A stretch of 64,000 nucleotides of DNA from an uncultured candidate division WPS-2 bacterium. Lineage in GTDB: Bacteria; Vulcanimicrobiota; Vulcanimicrobiia; Vulcanimicrobiales; Vulcanimicrobiaceae. Location: positions 32,660 to 96,659 of the forward strand of contig CALEYW010000031.1 of the NCBI GenBank assembly GCA_937927945.1, in the 5' to 3' direction. This document shows, in pieces, positions 63,760-64,000 of this stretch. The notes below the pieces were generated by a model. That model had not been told where the DNA came from. It searched no databases and worked only from the letters and a program-made list of their open reading frames with translations. The position numbers and the translations under genes were made by a program. Every line of letters starts with the position of its first letter. Within the stretch, counting starts at the first letter, position 1.

Positions 63760-64000
63760 TTCATTGAGGCTACCGCCTCGATGTGTCATATGTATGGCAC
63801 GGTTTAGGACGAGGACGGCACGCTCTTCTTGAATCGAAGCGCCCCGAGCAGTGTACGTGCTTCGGCTCCGCCTCCGCACTGCTGCACCCCGATAGCCGGA
63901 CGGGTCCCCGGGCGGCGTCGCTCACGTCCTATTCGCCGCCTAGGTCAACGGACGTCGCCGCGTCCTTGACGACGCGTAGGAGCCCGTTCGCACGGTCAGG
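63760..64000. other. Window end, no supported gene
   Basis: Upstream region of tnpB. No TnpA, inverted repeat or tRNA was identified in it. Confidence 0.5.

Noticed and set aside
1..64000. Prophage or plasmid backbone
   Set aside because: No capsid, tail, integrase, replication or partition genes are recognisable; mobile DNA is limited to IS, TnpB and a possible intron.

Overview
The window is a GC-rich (roughly 60-65 %) bacterial chromosome segment that is gene-dense but heavily decayed. No rRNA or tRNA was seen, so the host cannot be placed from sequence alone. The mix of transporters, a MoxR/DUF58 operon, SRPBCC-ArsR pairs, DUF899/DUF2182 proteins, two catalases and many insertion-sequence scars fits a free-living soil or rock bacterium. 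A lineage such as Eremiobacterota/WPS-2 or Acidobacteria is a guess, not a result.

0-14 kb: remnants of a surface-polysaccharide locus (GT2, radical-SAM tail, WbsX piece), then an exported-protein/PepSY/NMT1-type binding-protein operon, a class C beta-lactamase-family hydrolase, a broken membrane GAF sensor, and a six-gene MoxR-DUF58 operon. A deletion-riddled second copy of the hydrolase gene sits at 13.7-14.3 kb.

14-25 kb: an SRPBCC-ArsR-SDR-DUF2182-DUF899 cluster with two tandem operators; a mosaic of broken genes (MmyB-type domain, frameshifted epimerase, secreted protein, sensor); then a CsoR-controlled RND exporter with a DUF302 partner.

25-31 kb: a methyltransferase - ArsR/rhodanese - MFS - MBL-fold hydrolase operon with the same 20-bp operator at two places. 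The methyltransferase and the MBL hydrolase each carry one in-frame TGA where I expect a cysteine. Each TGA is followed at 15-16 nt by the loop of a strong hairpin. They are candidate selenoproteins and the most interesting signal in the window.

31-38 kb: a Phd/VapC-type toxin-antitoxin pair, an Abi_C-domain protein, a TetR/epimerase divergent pair and a GH76-like exported hydrolase. 38-44 kb: an intact LivKHMGF-type ABC operon ending in an amidase. 44-51 kb: an IS graveyard (IS481, IS701, IS5, a DDE family present twice, a possible group II intron) around an OxlT-like MFS carrier. 51-55 kb: a two-component system divergent from a DUF3311/sodium-solute symporter pair, in visibly less GC-rich DNA. 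55-64 kb: an IstB remnant, Fur-family regulator with KatG, a monofunctional catalase, an alpha/beta hydrolase, a second copy of the toxin-antitoxin pair, and a TnpB gene whose element end abuts the second vapC.

Dispersed through 4-59 kb are copies of an IS-end-like repeat (TGTCTCACAATGAATC with TTTCACATTGAATC iterations), usually preceded by short 8-bp tandem units. One copy lies beside the IstB remnant, so an IS21-type origin is likely.
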